Assembly (NCBI GenBank): GCA_030674155.1
Contig: CM060318.1
Span: forward strand, 1,037,959 to 1,095,458
DNA: 57,500 nucleotides
Origin: Stramonita haemastoma
Lineage: Eukaryota; Mollusca; Gastropoda; Neogastropoda; Muricidae
Direction: 5' to 3'
Positions 34,896-46,660 of this stretch are shown in pieces. Within the stretch, counting starts at the first letter, position 1; each line of letters starts with the position of its first letter. Below the pieces are notes generated by a model. The model searched no databases. It saw nothing but the letters and a program-made list of their open reading frames with translations, and had not been told where the DNA came from. A program made the translations under genes and the position numbers.

Positions 34896-35335
34896 GCTCC
34901 ACAGTATAGCTGGAAACACCCTCTGCTCACCTGATGTGTCGCTGCTCCACAGTATAGCTGGAAACAACCTCTGCTCACCTGATGTGTCGCTGCTCCACAG
35001 TATAGCTGGAAACACCCTCTGCTCACCTGATGTGTCGCTGCTCCACAGTATAGATGGAAACACCCTCTGCTCACCTGATGTGTCGCTGCTCCACAGTATA
35101 GATGGAAACACCCTCTGCTCACCTGATGTGTCGCTGCTCCACAGTATAGATGGAAACACCCTCTGCTCACCTGATGTGTCGCTGCTCCACAGTATAGATG
35201 GAAACACCCTCTGCTCACCTGATGTGTCGCTGCTCCACAGTATAGGCTAGCTGGAAACAACCTCTGCTCACCTGATCTGTTGCTGCTCCACAGTATAGCT
35301 GGAAACACCCTCTGCTCACCTGATCTGTTGTCCTC
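34896..35335. repeat. 48 bp minisatellite
   Basis: About nine units of CTCCACAGTATAGCTGGAAA, CACCCTCTGCTCACCTGATG and TGTCGCTG. The middle five carry GATGG instead of GCTGG and are almost identical. The 48 bp period keeps frames open on both strands, giving spurious proteins. Confidence 0.95.
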
Positions 35336-35374
35336 AGAATACCGTGACAAGACAAGGGAAGAACAGACCATCTT

Positions 35375-35780
35375 CTTATGTGTGTCTGTGGCGGGGGAGG
35401 GGGGGAGGCGGTATGCGAGCTGTATGTCTGCATGTCTGGACTGTCTGTATCCCTATCTGTGTCTGTCTTTTTGTCTGTTAGTGTGTCTGTCTGTCTTTGT
35501 CTGCCTCTCTCTGTGTCTCCTTGTCTCTCTGTCTCTGTTTCTGTATGCCTCTGTCTGCATTTCTGTCTGTCCCTGTCTGCCTCTCTATGTCTGTCTCTGT
35601 CTGTCTGTCTCTGTCTCAGTCTCTCTTTGAGTCTCTCTGTTTCTGTCTGCCTCTGTATGTTTATCTTTCTCAGTCTCTCTCTTTTCTCTGCCTTTCTGTG
35701 CCTGTGTGTCTGTGTGTCTGTCTGTATGTCTGTCTGTCTCTGTCTGTCTGTCTCTCTTTCTCCCTCTCTTTCTCTCTCTG
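35375..35780. repeat. Degenerate (TCTG)n/(TCTC)n tract
   Basis: CTGTCTGTCTCTGT-type repeats of about 400 bases, ending exactly where a truncated SINE begins. Confidence 0.9.
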
Positions 35781-36109
35781 CGCTGGCAATTTGACGACCC
35801 AGGTTCGAGTCCGGTCGAGGAAATTTTTCTCCTGGAGTTAACATCAGTGCTGACTCCACCCTCCCCAAAAGTCCTTCGGATAAGACTTTAAACCGAGGCC
35901 CCGTGTGCGAACGCACGCAGAACATCTTGCGCACACGTTAAATCCTGTTCCGCTTTTCGTAAGAGTAGGCCATCGTGTGCCGGTGGGAACAGATGACAAT
36001 ATTTACAAAACTGCATACAAACGGGGACCGGATGAAAAAAAACCACATGATTGCTTATTCTGTTATCCTCGATATAAAAGAATAAATAAATAAAAGAATA
36101 AATAAATAA
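35781..36109 (+). mobile_element. SINE family 1 (copy G), head partly lost
   Basis: Starts at GCGCTGGCAATTTGACGACC, inside the tRNA-like head, with B box GGTTCGAGTCCG. It runs through the complete body to ATCCTCGATATAAAAGAATA and an (AATA)n tail. This is the cleanest copy of the body in the window. Confidence 0.88.
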
Positions 36110-36371
36110 ATCTTTTCAGCCATGAATGGCTTCCTACTGTATACACCAACAATTAAACAATTAAACAATATTTACACATACACAGTGGTTACACTGTACT
36201 TTAAAAGAAGATAACCAAATGTTCGGTGACAATGATAATGACAATGACTCTATAATTATGGATTTATATAGCGCTGTATTAGATGAAAGAAAAAAATTAA
36301 AGCGCTTGCAATTGATTTCTTTTTTTACACATGCATCCAACCACAAATAGCTTTGGCTAATTCAAATTTAA

Positions 36372-36372
<1 letters not shown>
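36110..36372. other. AT-rich anonymous sequence
   Basis: Nothing recognised. Confidence 0.4.

Positions 36373-36450
<78 letters not shown>
36373..36450. repeat. (CA)n microsatellite
   Basis: About 39 uninterrupted CA units. Confidence 0.97.
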
Positions 36451-36452
<2 letters not shown>

Positions 36453-36996
36453 GAGGTGAATGACATTGGCGGGATGATGGGGACTTTCGCTTTTGAAGGC
36501 AACTAATTAAAATTTGGATTAGGTAGTATATTAAATGAAAGAATTACTGCAAAGACTTTGCATGGCAATCCATGCCCACAAAGAATATGTGCACAGCTAA
36601 CAGAGTCTAATGCTGTTTGTGGACAGCAGTAACATCGCTTACTACACTAGCGAAGAAAAGATAACTCTTTCAAAATGTCTGTTTTGTCTCTCTGTGGCCG
36701 CACTCCAGCGTTAGTTTCAGGGGGGGGGGGGGGGGAGGGGGGAAGTGATGTCTTCTATACTCCGAAAAAGTTATACTCATCAATTTCAAAAACATTTTTA
36801 AAGTATAAACCTGTGTCATTATCTTTGAAGTAGGGGACAGGGTCCGGAAATAAACAATTGTTATGAGAAAGAATCCTCATCTGAAGATTGCTTGTGTGGT
36901 AGCGCTATAACCCCACACCTGTACATTGTGGTTTGGAGGCTAAGGTAACAAGGAATGACCTTTCAAAATCAAATTTACAAACATTTGTGCAAAACC
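36451..36996. other. Anonymous sequence with poly-G
   Basis: A poly-G tract lies near 36720-36735. No gene recognised. Confidence 0.5.
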
Positions 36997-37008
36997 ACAT
37001 CACAAGCT

Positions 37009-37297
37009 AGCCGCCGCTGTAGTCTAGTGGTTAGGGCGCTGGACTCGTAATCTAAAGGTTGCGGGTTCGATCCCAGCTTTCGGCTATGGCGTTGTGCCCT
37101 TGGAATAGGCACTTTACGGCTATTTTCTCACCCCACCCAGGTGTGAAAGGGGTACCAACCTTGTGTTGGGGATTAACCCTGCGATATAGACTGGCGTCCT
37201 ATCCAGGGGGAGTCTATGACTCTCAGTCGCTTAGCGCCACAGAAACCCAGATAAGCACCGGCCTGATGAGCCTTAGGCTCGGGACAGACTTTAACTA
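37009..37297 (+). mobile_element. tRNA-derived SINE, family 3, intact with 12 bp TSD
   Basis: A 289 bp element bounded by the perfect direct repeat ACATCACAAGCT (36997-37008 and 37298-37309). The head GCCGCTGTAGTCTAGTGGTT has anticodon-arm-like GGACTCGTAATCTAAAGGTT. The body has GCCCTTGGAATAGGCACTTT and CCCAGGTGTGAAAGGGGTAC, resembling the conserved central domains of widespread animal SINEs. The 3' end is GGGACAGACTTTAACTA. It is probably the youngest SINE here. Non-coding; transcription would be by RNA polymerase III. Confidence 0.92.
37020..37074 (+). promoter_or_regulatory. Internal Pol III A and B boxes of SINE family 3
   Basis: A box TAGTCTAGTGG at 37020-37030 and B box GGTTCGATCCC at 37064-37074, spaced as in tRNA genes. 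Both match the tRNA consensus well. Promoter activity is inferred from the motifs only. Confidence 0.75.
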
Positions 37298-37309
37298 ACA
37301 TCACAAGCT

Positions 37310-37795
37310 GAGACAGGGACTAGTTTTTCACACAGGAAAATGTTTTTGTCTGTCTATGTGTGTGTGTGTGTGGGGGGGGGGGGGGGTATGACAAGTATTA
37401 TATGTATATTTAAATTATATTGAAAAACAAAAGAAAATGTGGAAACAACTCAAGCTGGAGTGTGGCCTTTCCCATGCTGTGGGCAAAACTGTAAAAAGGC
37501 CCATAGCTCCCTAACTCTGACAGGAAAACTGCTGACTATCAGACACCAGTGTTTGTAGGACAGGGCGCTAAGAGGGGAGTGTATACAAGATAGGGAGGGA
37601 GGGAGCTGTCAACAGGACAGTGTCCTCAGACAGACAGGGGGCCTGCCGGTTAGGGCGTGGTCTGTGGGGCTGACAGGTGGCGTCCTGAGAGAGAGAGAGA
37701 GAGATGGTAGGGAGGAGATTTGAATGGCACACGTCATCTGATGACACTGGGTCAGGTACAGCCCACTCACTATACCAGCCTGTGAGGTGTTACAT
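37310..37795. other. Anonymous sequence with (GT)n/poly-G
   Basis: A short GT run and poly-G lie near 37360-37386. No gene recognised. Confidence 0.45.
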
Positions 37796-37912
37796 GGTGG
37801 TGATGATGATGATGACGTCAGGTCTGCATCAGGTATAGCGCGCTGCGCTACCTGTGGGGAGAAATTGTGGTGGTGGTGGTGGTGGTGATGATGATGATGA
37901 TGATGATGACTT
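37796..37912. repeat. (GAT)n and (GGT)n tracts
   Basis: Two trinucleotide tracts flank TGACGTCAGGTCTGCATCAG; GACTTCAGGTCTGTCAAG follows the second. An older duplication probably underlies them. Confidence 0.85.
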
Positions 37913-38002
37913 CAGGTCTGTCAAGCCTTCAGTTCAGGGTCACTGATAGGTCACAGGAAAGAGAATGGAACCAGCTACTATAACCGCTGCTTTCCCCCTC
38001 TC

Positions 38003-38064
38003 TTGTCCACTTTGTCTGTCTGTGTCTTTGTCTCTCTGTCTGTGTGTCTGTCTCTGTTTCTGTC

Positions 38065-38127
<63 letters not shown>

Positions 38128-38133
38128 TCTCTC

Positions 38134-38198
<65 letters not shown>
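38003..38198. repeat. (CTGT)n then (CT)n
   Basis: About 16 clean CTGT units (38068-38126) pass into about 35 CT units. Confidence 0.95.
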
Positions 38199-38200
<2 letters not shown>

Positions 38201-38591
38201 TGTATGTCTGGTCTCTTCTTTCAGCATCTTGTCAAAGGCATGGGCCTCTGTCCAACAGACATAACAGCACAGACTGCAGCTTAGACAGGAAAACCAGTGT
38301 GTAGCGTGCGGGGCTGTGTTTATACACAGGGTGCTAAGAAGCAGCGATTGTATATTGGATCAGACTGCTAACAAAGGGGGCTGGTAGAGACAGACAAGGT
38401 GCTGACAAAGTGATTGTAGATGAGCGCTGGGAAGTGGTGATCCCTAGAGGGTAAACCATAGCAGATGGATTTCTATCGCGGAGCTACATGTCAGGGATAC
38501 CATGTCAGGTGTGCACAGGCTGTGCTGAGTTTGAGGAGCGCCAGACAGAAGAACAAAAGGTCTGAAGGATTCCAGATATCTAGCAGACCCT
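38199..38591. other. Anonymous sequence
   Basis: No gene recognised. An open frame running through the next array has no domain. Confidence 0.45.
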
Positions 38592-39105
38592 GGGATCAAC
38601 AACACTGCACTGCTGTCTCACAGGATCAACAACACTGCACTGCTATCTCACAGGATCAACAACACTGCACTGCATATCTCACGGATACAACAACACTGCA
38701 CTGTTATCCACAGGATCAACAATGCTGCAACGTTATCTCACAGGATCAACAACACTGCACTGCTGTCTCACAGGATCAACAATACTGCACTGCTGTCTCA
38801 CAGGATCAACAACACTGCACTGCTGATCTCACAGGATCAACAATACTGCACTGCTGTCTCACAGGATCAACAAACACTGCACTGCTGTCTCACAGGATCA
38901 ACAATACTGCACTGCTATCTCACAGGATCAACAATACTGCACTGCTGTCTCCAGGATCAACAATACTGCACTGCTATCTCACAGATCAACAATACTGCAC
39001 TGCTATCTCACAGGATCAACGATACTGCACTGCTATCTCACAGGATCAACAATACTGCACTGCTTTCTCACAGATCAACAATACTGCACTGCTATCTCAC
39101 AGGAT
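38592..39105. repeat. 30 bp minisatellite (AGGATCAACAACACTGCACT)
   Basis: About 17 units of AGGATCAACAACACTGCACT plus GCTGTCTCAC. AATACT and TATCTC variants dominate the right half, and several units have single-base deletions. Confidence 0.95.
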
Positions 39106-39192
39106 GCATTTCCACTGCAGACATTCCTACATGTTCACTGCTCGTCACAGGATAGACAATAATGCAGACCTGCTTCACCCCGTGTGGTGTAT

Positions 39193-39335
<143 letters not shown>

Positions 39336-39589
39336 TTAGTTGTACATCAAACACCTCTGACTGTACATCTTAAACTATTTAAGCAATAGCCTTCCACACC
39401 GAAGGACAGCCGGGGCAGCCCGTGCTAAGGAAGCCTCTGTATAGGCCTACAAGGCAAGGCACTACTAGGGAGTGTCTGTATACAAGCTGGAGGTGTGAAA
39501 ACAGCTGCTGTACAGACAGGGGCCAACACACAGATGGTATGGCAGTGTGCTGACCTGCTGCCATTCCTATGATAAAAAGCCAGCATAGC

Positions 39590-40175
39590 GTAGTATATAA
39601 TACTGTGTTGTGGATATTGCCATGTATAGTCTGATTCGTGTCCGTACAGCATAATGGACGTGTATGAGATTGCCAGTTATGTGCTAGTGTCCGATACAAC
39701 TGAAGACTATTGGTGCCAGTATGCTGTCTGTTCCGATACAAGCATAGAATGGACTGTGTAATGGAGATTGCCAGGTTATAGTGCTGATTCTGTGTCCGAT
39801 ACAAGCATAGAATGGACTGTATTATGAGAATGCCAGGTTATAGTGCTGATTTAGTGTCCGATACAAGCATAGAATGAACTGTATTATAAGATGCAGTTAT
39901 AGTGCTGTTCAGTTCCGATACAGTATAGATGGCTGATTATAAAATTGCAGTATGTCATTATGTCCGATACAAGCATAGAATGGACTGTATTATAGAGATT
40001 GCCAGGTTATAGTGCTGATTAGTGTCCGATACAAGCATAGAATGGACTGTATTATAGAGATTGCCAGGTTATAGTGCTGATTAGTGTCCGATACAAGCAT
40101 AGAATGGACTGTAAGATTGATAAGTGCGATTATGCCATGGTGTTAAAAGATTGCCTTTTTGATTCTGTGTCGATA
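39590..40175. repeat. Degenerate minisatellite of about 62 bp
   Basis: Eight or so units of GTCCGATACAAGCATAGAAT, GGACTGTATTATAGAGATTG and CCAGGTTATAGTGCTGATTA. Outer units are strongly degraded. Units at 39965-40105 are nearly identical. Confidence 0.88.
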
Positions 40176-40485
40176 CAAGGCGCTGTGCTGTGAGGAGATC
40201 CAGACAGCAGACCATGAAAGAAGGTGTGTGAAGATGACAGCCATGCTGACCCTACCTTCTCCTCGTCTGCCAGTCTGGCTGGATATCTGGCTGGCTGTCT
40301 GTCTGGCTGTTTTGCTGCTGGCTGTCTGGGTGGCTGTATGTTTTGCTGTCTGCTGCAGGGAAAGGGAGGAAAGTACAGACATTTGGAAAAGACAAGAAAA
40401 GCAGCAAAAGACAGCATTGTGCAGTGATAAAGAAGGACAGAGGGTGATCCCCATTGATAAAAGAGGGCTGTGGGCGCAGTGGTAA
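40159..40485 (+). CDS. Doubtful open frame with a hydrophobic segment
   Basis: A 108-codon ATG-initiated frame. It has one hydrophobic stretch (about residues 38-67, Leu/Val/Ala/Cys-rich, encoded by CTGGCTGT-type repeats) followed by basic and acidic residues, resembling a single transmembrane segment. I recognise no family. The repeat origin of the hydrophobic part and the lack of neighbouring exons make it most likely non-coding. Confidence 0.1.
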   Translation: MILCRYKALCCEEIQTADHERRCVKMTAMLTLPSPRLPVWLDIWLAVCLAVLLLAVWVAVCFAVCCREREESTDIWKRQEKQQKTALCSDKEGQRVIPIDKRGLWAQW

Positions 40486-41214
40486 AAGAGCGTGGCATGG
40501 TCACAAGAAGTATCAGGAAACGAACCTCTCACCCCTTCCTTTTTTCGTTTGTGGTTATGGGGCTCCTAACTTTTCGCTAACCCACCGCCAGTTTCCTTCT
40601 GGCTGTCACAGTCAGGACATGGGTTGCCTCTGTGCCCTCCTCTGCTCAGGAGGGGTGGCAGTGTTAGAATTCGGGGAGAACAGGGCAGTGTTTCCATTCA
40701 CCTAGGAACTGTGTGACTGCTAGTGTACCAGGCCAGTATTGTTTTGTTTTTTTTATATTATACCACTGTAAGTCACGAAGATTTCTCTGCATGAACGCTC
40801 TGGCGCCTGGCAACACCTTCAAGGAAACTGGATGTACGAAACTGGGGGGAGAAGGCAGTGGAAGGGGCAGGGAGGGGGATCTATTCCTTGGTTGATGTTA
40901 ATCATGTCTTGTGTGTGGAGTCTTTGTTTTGTGGACAGCACTGTCTTCTTTCACTGAAGATTAGCGCAACATCCATCTGACTTTCCTCTTTTGAGGATAG
41001 GGGGAAGGGAGTTGACAAGAGAGATAACTTCCAAGAACTGGAAAGTTCAGGCACAAAGGGGCGTGGAGGGGGGAGGGAGAAGGTTATCTAATCAATACAG
41101 AGCACCATCAGAGTGGCAACAGACAGGATGGAGAGGTGTAAACACGGGTGCATATCTTCATTGGTGTGGGTACACTATAATACAATACTCCCCTTGTAGC
41201 TAGTTTGTTCCAAA
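40486..41214. other. Anonymous sequence
   Basis: No gene, SINE or LINE recognised. Confidence 0.45.
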
Positions 41215-41299
41215 AGAGGTGAGCGGGGTGGTGTGGTACACCGGCCTCTCTCTGTTTTTCTGTCCCTGTGTATTGTGGGTTTTTTGTTTTGCTTTGTTT

Positions 41300-41605
<306 letters not shown>

Positions 41606-43320
41606 TGCTTGTCTTTCTGTCTATCATTTTTTTATCTATCTCTCACTCTCATTCAGTCTCTCTCTCACCCCCACCCTCCCACACACACCCAGACACATTA
41701 ACACATACTTACAGTTTTCAAACAGAGTGTCAACAACAGGAAAGTCCTTGTCTGACGGTGGGCCCAGTGGGTGTTGAGGTGGCCAGGTGTGGTTCAATTC
41801 CTGTTGTGGGTCCACCCTCCTTCCTCACCTCTGCACCCATCCTGCTGCAGCAGTGCAGAAACCATTTCTCAGGAAAAGAGACTCTGCACTTGAAGACTGA
41901 CTGATCCCACCCCAGTTTGTACCCATGGACAGATTTGGGGATGCAGAGAAGTGTATAATGGGGAAGCATTCAGAGGTAAAATTAATGCCTTTTCTTTTCC
42001 CTCCGAATATACAAACATCTCTTCCTCTTCAGTTTTTCGTTGTGTGCTAGTCAATTTACCAGTGCGTGCATAGTTATGTCTGCCGAAAACACAAACCTTC
42101 CGCACATCGTCAGTTTTCACAATTTCTCCACAATTGTCTGGCATTCCCTGTAACTAACAATACTCAAATAGCGCACGTTTCCCTGCATCCAGAACTATTC
42201 TAGACTGAATATATTTTTTCTTCTGCACACTATTGTTTGTTACCACTTACCTTTAGAGCAACTGAATTTAGCGGCTCCTGATATCAATGTCCTTTTTCGC
42301 AGCAGAGTTTCGTACCTTCCTTTATGCTCCTGTTCCACGAGAGCTTCCCCAGATGGCTGCATACCTCAGTTGATATCTACCCTCATGTTTTGCCCATTTC
42401 CTCCTGGTTTTCAATTTCACCCAACAAACATACAACACTTACTACCGCATTTACAAAAAACATTTTTAGACAAGCCGTGGACTCACACTTTATCTGATCC
42501 TGCGGAAAAGCTGGTATGTCTGACCTGAAAGCGTTTTTCAGTAGACATTGATCCTCCTCTCTTTTTTGTTTTGGGTCGGGTTGGGTTTTTGTTTGTTTTT
42601 GTTGGTTGGTTTGGGGTTTTTTGTTGGGCTTTATGTTTGGTTGGGTTTGTTTTGTTTTTGTAGTTGTTTTGCGGGCAATTTTTAGGGGAGGGAAGGAGGG
42701 TGGAGGCATGCCTGTTAGGCGGACAACCTCATATCTCATGTAAAAGAGAAATAAATAAATAAATATCCATGTGCAGCGCAGAGTCATGGGCACAGACGGC
42801 ATAGCAGTCCTCAGGTGAGGATCTGTCCAGGTTGGTCTGACCGCCTGGCAACAGCTGACCTCCTCAACCCCCAAACAATGACACAGACAGTTTTCCTCAA
42901 CTTAATACCTTTTCAAATACCCCCACCCCACCCCCACCCTAAAATCTGTTTATAGAAGACCCTTCCTAAACCGGAAACTGGAGCTGGAGTGTAGCCAATG
43001 TAAAGACTGGAGTGTAGCCAGTGTAAAGACTGACATTAAGGGGCATTACTCATCGCGTGAGGAGGTGGTTGTGATGAATAGTGAATGTAATGTTAGCCAC
43101 CTTCCCTCCTCCCCCGCAAATTGTTAGATGTTTCCACATGGGGATCAAACCACTGCACTGGGTGCTTGCTAGCAGTTCGAGGCAAGTGAGAAAGGTTAAG
43201 TGCAGGCTAGGGTGCAATAGAAGTGTTTCACTTTAACACACAGTGGCCTTTGCTACACGCGTTGTTCATTGTTTCCTTTGTAAAAGCACTGAAGGAAATT
43301 CGTCACTCCACTCCCACATC
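41606..43320. other. Anonymous sequence, about 1.7 kb
   Basis: No coding region recognised. A G/T-rich stretch lies at 42560-42665. A 24 bp direct duplication with GACTGGAGTGTAGCCAGTGT occurs at about 42980-43030. Minus-strand frames at 42383-42874 have no domain. Confidence 0.5.
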
Positions 43321-43461
43321 ATCAGTCAGTCAGTCAGTCAGTGGAAATGTCTCTGGGAGGGAGAGATGTCACAACATGCAATACTCAGCCTCTGATTCCT
43401 TCACCCCTCACTCTCTCCTATTGTTCCGCTGATTTTTCCTTTCTCTTCTTCCCTTCCCATC

Positions 43462-43500
<39 letters not shown>

Positions 43501-43520
43501 TGTACCGTCTGTCTGAGTGC
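43321..43520. repeat. Short (CAGT)n and a poly-C of about 35
   Basis: (CAGT)5 at 43324-43343 and about 35 C residues at 43466-43500. Homopolymers of this size are often mis-sized in assemblies. Confidence 0.85.
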
Positions 43521-43636
43521 TAGCTGTTTCTGCTGCATTCAATTGAGGACCAAAAATGATGTCATTCGGCTTCCCTCTTTGGTTTCTGCTACCACAGCCA
43601 GGCCAGGTATGCTCTCCCACCCCCACCACCACCACC

Positions 43637-43641
43637 TCCTC

Positions 43642-43718
<77 letters not shown>

Positions 43719-43877
43719 TTTTCTCTCTCTCCTCTCTCTCTCTCTCTCTCTTCCTCTCTCTCATCTCTCTTCTCTCTCTCTCTCTCCCTCTCTCCTTGCT
43801 TATATTTTATCATTAATGATTATATATAAATTATTATTATTATATTATATGTATTATATTATTTATATATCTTATAT

Positions 43878-43946
<69 letters not shown>
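43637..43946. repeat. (CT)n then AT-rich/(AT)n
   Basis: CT repeat with many slips to about 43797, an AT-rich stretch, then about 33 AT units (43883-43945). Confidence 0.95.
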
Positions 43947-43947
<1 letters not shown>

Positions 43948-44194
43948 GCATCCCCCCAAAAAGCCCACATAAAAAACTCCAAAGTGTCAGTACCTATTTT
44001 TCTCCAACTCTCATTTTCTATTCATTCCTCACCTGTAGCTGTACTGATTTTTTCGGCCACTGCATCTGCCAGTTTTTTTCCTTGGCTACAGCTCCGAGGT
44101 TCATCGATGATGAGATTTTGCGTATTGAAGGTAGCCGTATTCTGATTCGGGGGATTTATGCTGATCAGAGAACTCGCTTTCCCCAAACTACGAT

Positions 44195-44450
44195 TAAGCG
44201 ACATCGAGCGTGGTTACCAAGTTGATGGGTAACCATTTTCGCGCCTTGGCTTCAGTACAGTTTCCTAGTTCACCCAGCTGTAAATGGGTACCTGCCCTCT
44301 TTAGGGTCAGGGAAGATAAAGCAGCGAGGGAGAGGAGATGGGCGCCGCCCTCAATATGCTGGCCCCTAGAGAAGCTGAGGTCTCTGATGCCTCGCTCCCC
44401 TACGACTGCCTAGGTTATGGGACACCTTTACCTTTACTATGCTGGGTGTG
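44195..44450 (+). mobile_element. Decayed SINE central-domain remnant
   Basis: CCTAGTTCACCCAGCTGTAA followed by ATGGGTACCTGCCCTC resembles the conserved central domain shared by unrelated animal SINEs. GGTCAGGGAAGATAAAGCAG and a C-rich end near CTATTTACCTTTAC-like sequence follow. The tRNA head is not recognisable upstream. The family assignment is by resemblance only. Confidence 0.5.
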
Positions 44451-44605
44451 CTCTTGTTTCCATGACCCACCGAACACTGACATGAATTGTGGATCTGAAA
44501 TGTGCATTTTTTTTCTTCTGCACATTATACACGCATGGAATTAAGGCACTGGCAGGCCTGCACTTGAACTTGACCTGGAGATTCGTACAACCCCCCCCCC
44601 CCCCT

Positions 44606-44698
44606 TAATTCACCAGATGACGCCGAGATTCGAACCCACACCTTCAAGGATCCATGGAATTGAAGTCAACGGTCTTAACCACTCGGCTATAGATGACG
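44606..44698 (-). mobile_element. tRNA-Ser/Leu-like SINE head
   Basis: On the minus strand TATAGCCGAGTGGTTAAGAC (A box), then GTTGACTTCAATTCCATGG and GTGTGGGTTCGAATCTCGGC (B box GGTTCGAATCTC), with a long variable arm as in class II tRNAs. The acceptor ends GACGACATCT/GGCGTCATCT are not well paired, so I call it a SINE head or tRNA pseudogene rather than a working tRNA gene. Confidence 0.6.
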
Positions 44699-44781
44699 AC
44701 ACCACCTGCCACTCAAACTGCAAAAACTACATGGGGGCAGCTCATGAAGAAATGTCTTACCAAATCGGCCACCAACTGTGC

Positions 44782-45018
44782 TATATATAGGAAAAATATC
44801 TGGCATCAATGATGCAGAAGTCGAGTGCAATCAAATCAAGTCAAAAACACTTTAGCCATCCCATGAAGGACAGTAACAATACTGTCAGGCACATAAGTAC
44901 TGCACTATAGAAAAAATATCTGGCATCAATGATATAGAAGTCAAGTCCAATTAAGTCAAGTCAAAAACACTTTATTCATCCCATGGAAAGTAACAATACT
45001 GACAGGCACATTAGTACC
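44782..45018 (-). mobile_element. Tandemly duplicated LINE 3' end (TTGAC-tail type)
   Basis: Two direct copies of about 117 bp (44782-44904 and 44905-45018). Each contains AAATATCTGGCATCAATGAT, a short (TCAAG)n and, on the minus strand, the 3' terminal block TGCCTGTCAGTATTGTTACT through AAAGTGTTTTTGACTTGA. It matches the 3' end of the LINE at 18580-18655. No coding part remains. Confidence 0.8.
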
Positions 45019-45490
45019 AATCCTAATCTCAAGGGACACAAGAAAGCGACACTGCAAAATGGTCGGAGAAAAAAAGAAGAGTGGGAAGCAGAAGAGGCTG
45101 ACTGGGAGGAAAGACTGCACTTGTTCCCTACCGGTGAAACCTGGCCCCTCACTGATGGTTCTGCTGCCCTTGCTACAGCCGTTCATTCATCCATCACTCT
45201 GTCGCTATGTCCGGGTGACAAACACCATTCATTGAACTAGAGGGTGCCAAGCCACGAGTGTAAGCTATCATAGATTATAAAATTTAATTAGGTAGAGACA
45301 CACATTAATTAGTTCGAGAAGAATTCTTGATGGCGTGCCTCAAAGAGGAGTTCCCTTTCAGTGTGTCAGAGCAAGCTTAGGTGTGTCTGGCAGACCGGAT
45401 TAGAAAGCCAGACAAAAGCAAACAAAAGGCGTGCAGACACCAAAATAAGAGAGCCGACAGAAAAGAAAAAACCAACAAAAAAAAGAAAAA
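45019..45490. other. Anonymous sequence
   Basis: No gene recognised. A-rich toward 45490. Confidence 0.4.
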
Positions 45491-45493
45491 CAG

Positions 45494-45620
45494 AGAGAGA
45501 GAGAGAGATCAAATCAAAATCAAATCAAATCAAATCAAAATTTTATTTCCAGATGGTACATTGAGTAAGCAATAAATTTGCTTTTTTTCATTACACCATC
45601 TATCTAGCAAAAAAAACAAA
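45494..45620 (-). mobile_element. LINE-like 3' end, (GATTT)n tail next to (TC)n
   Basis: On the minus strand CATCTGGAAATAAAATTTTG is followed by four to five GATTT-type repeats, then directly by a short (CT)n (plus strand (GA)8 at 45494-45509). Upstream it is A-rich on the plus strand. No ORF remains. Confidence 0.55.
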
Positions 45621-45932
45621 ACAAAAAAAAACCCAACAAACAAACAAAATACACAACAAAACAAAACAAAAAAGAGCACTTAAACAAAAAGCTCGAAACC
45701 AAAGAACAGACTACTAAACAGAAATGAAGCAACAAGCAAACAAGCAAAGTAGAACCAAGAAACATCCACCCAAAAATATTTAGCTACAACATTGTTACAA
45801 CTCATAACAACGAAATGAACTCAAAAGGAACTAAAGATAATACAATCATTATAATAATAACAATAAGAATAATATCAACAATAGTGATAATAGTATGATG
45901 ATAATACACTGTAAAACTCACTCTTTCACGTA

Positions 45933-45934
<2 letters not shown>

Positions 45935-45988
<54 letters not shown>

Positions 45989-46209
45989 GCGCGCGCGCGC
46001 ACAAACACACACACACATACATACATACATACATACATACATACATACATACATACATACATACATACATACATACATACATACATACATACATACATAC
46101 ATACATACATACATACATACATACATACATACATACATACATACATACATACATACATACATACACGCAACTTACTCACGCATGCACGCACGCATGCACA
46201 TGCACATAC

Positions 46210-46256
<47 letters not shown>

Positions 46257-46277
46257 ACACACACACACACACACACT

Positions 46278-46342
<65 letters not shown>

Positions 46343-46367
46343 AGAGACAGACAGACAGACAGACAGA

Positions 46368-46414
<47 letters not shown>

Positions 46415-46418
46415 AACA

Positions 46419-46495
<77 letters not shown>

Positions 46496-46534
46496 GCACG
46501 CACACACACATAGACAGAGATACGGAGGGAGAGG

Positions 46535-46632
<98 letters not shown>

Positions 46633-46660
46633 CAGAGATACGGAGGGAGAGGAGAAATGT
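45935..46660. repeat. Composite microsatellite: CA, CG, CATA, CA, GA, GACA, CA, CA
   Basis: Ordered blocks: CA 45937-45973, GC about 45974-46001, CATA 46016-46163, CA 46213-46277, GA 46280-46347, GACA 46347-46420 and CA 46421-46490. The sequence CATAGACAGAGATACGGAGG occurs at 46509 and again at 46627, each after a CA block, so one CA-containing block was duplicated. The long Val/Cys or Met/Tyr frames are artefacts. Confidence 0.95.

Noticed and set aside
40466..40530. tRNA-like stretch GTGGGCGCAGTGGTAAAAGA
   Set aside because: A box only; no B box at the right distance.
44606..44698. Functional tRNA-Ser or tRNA-Leu gene
   Set aside because: A and B boxes are good but the acceptor and anticodon stems pair poorly, and similar heads in this window belong to SINEs.
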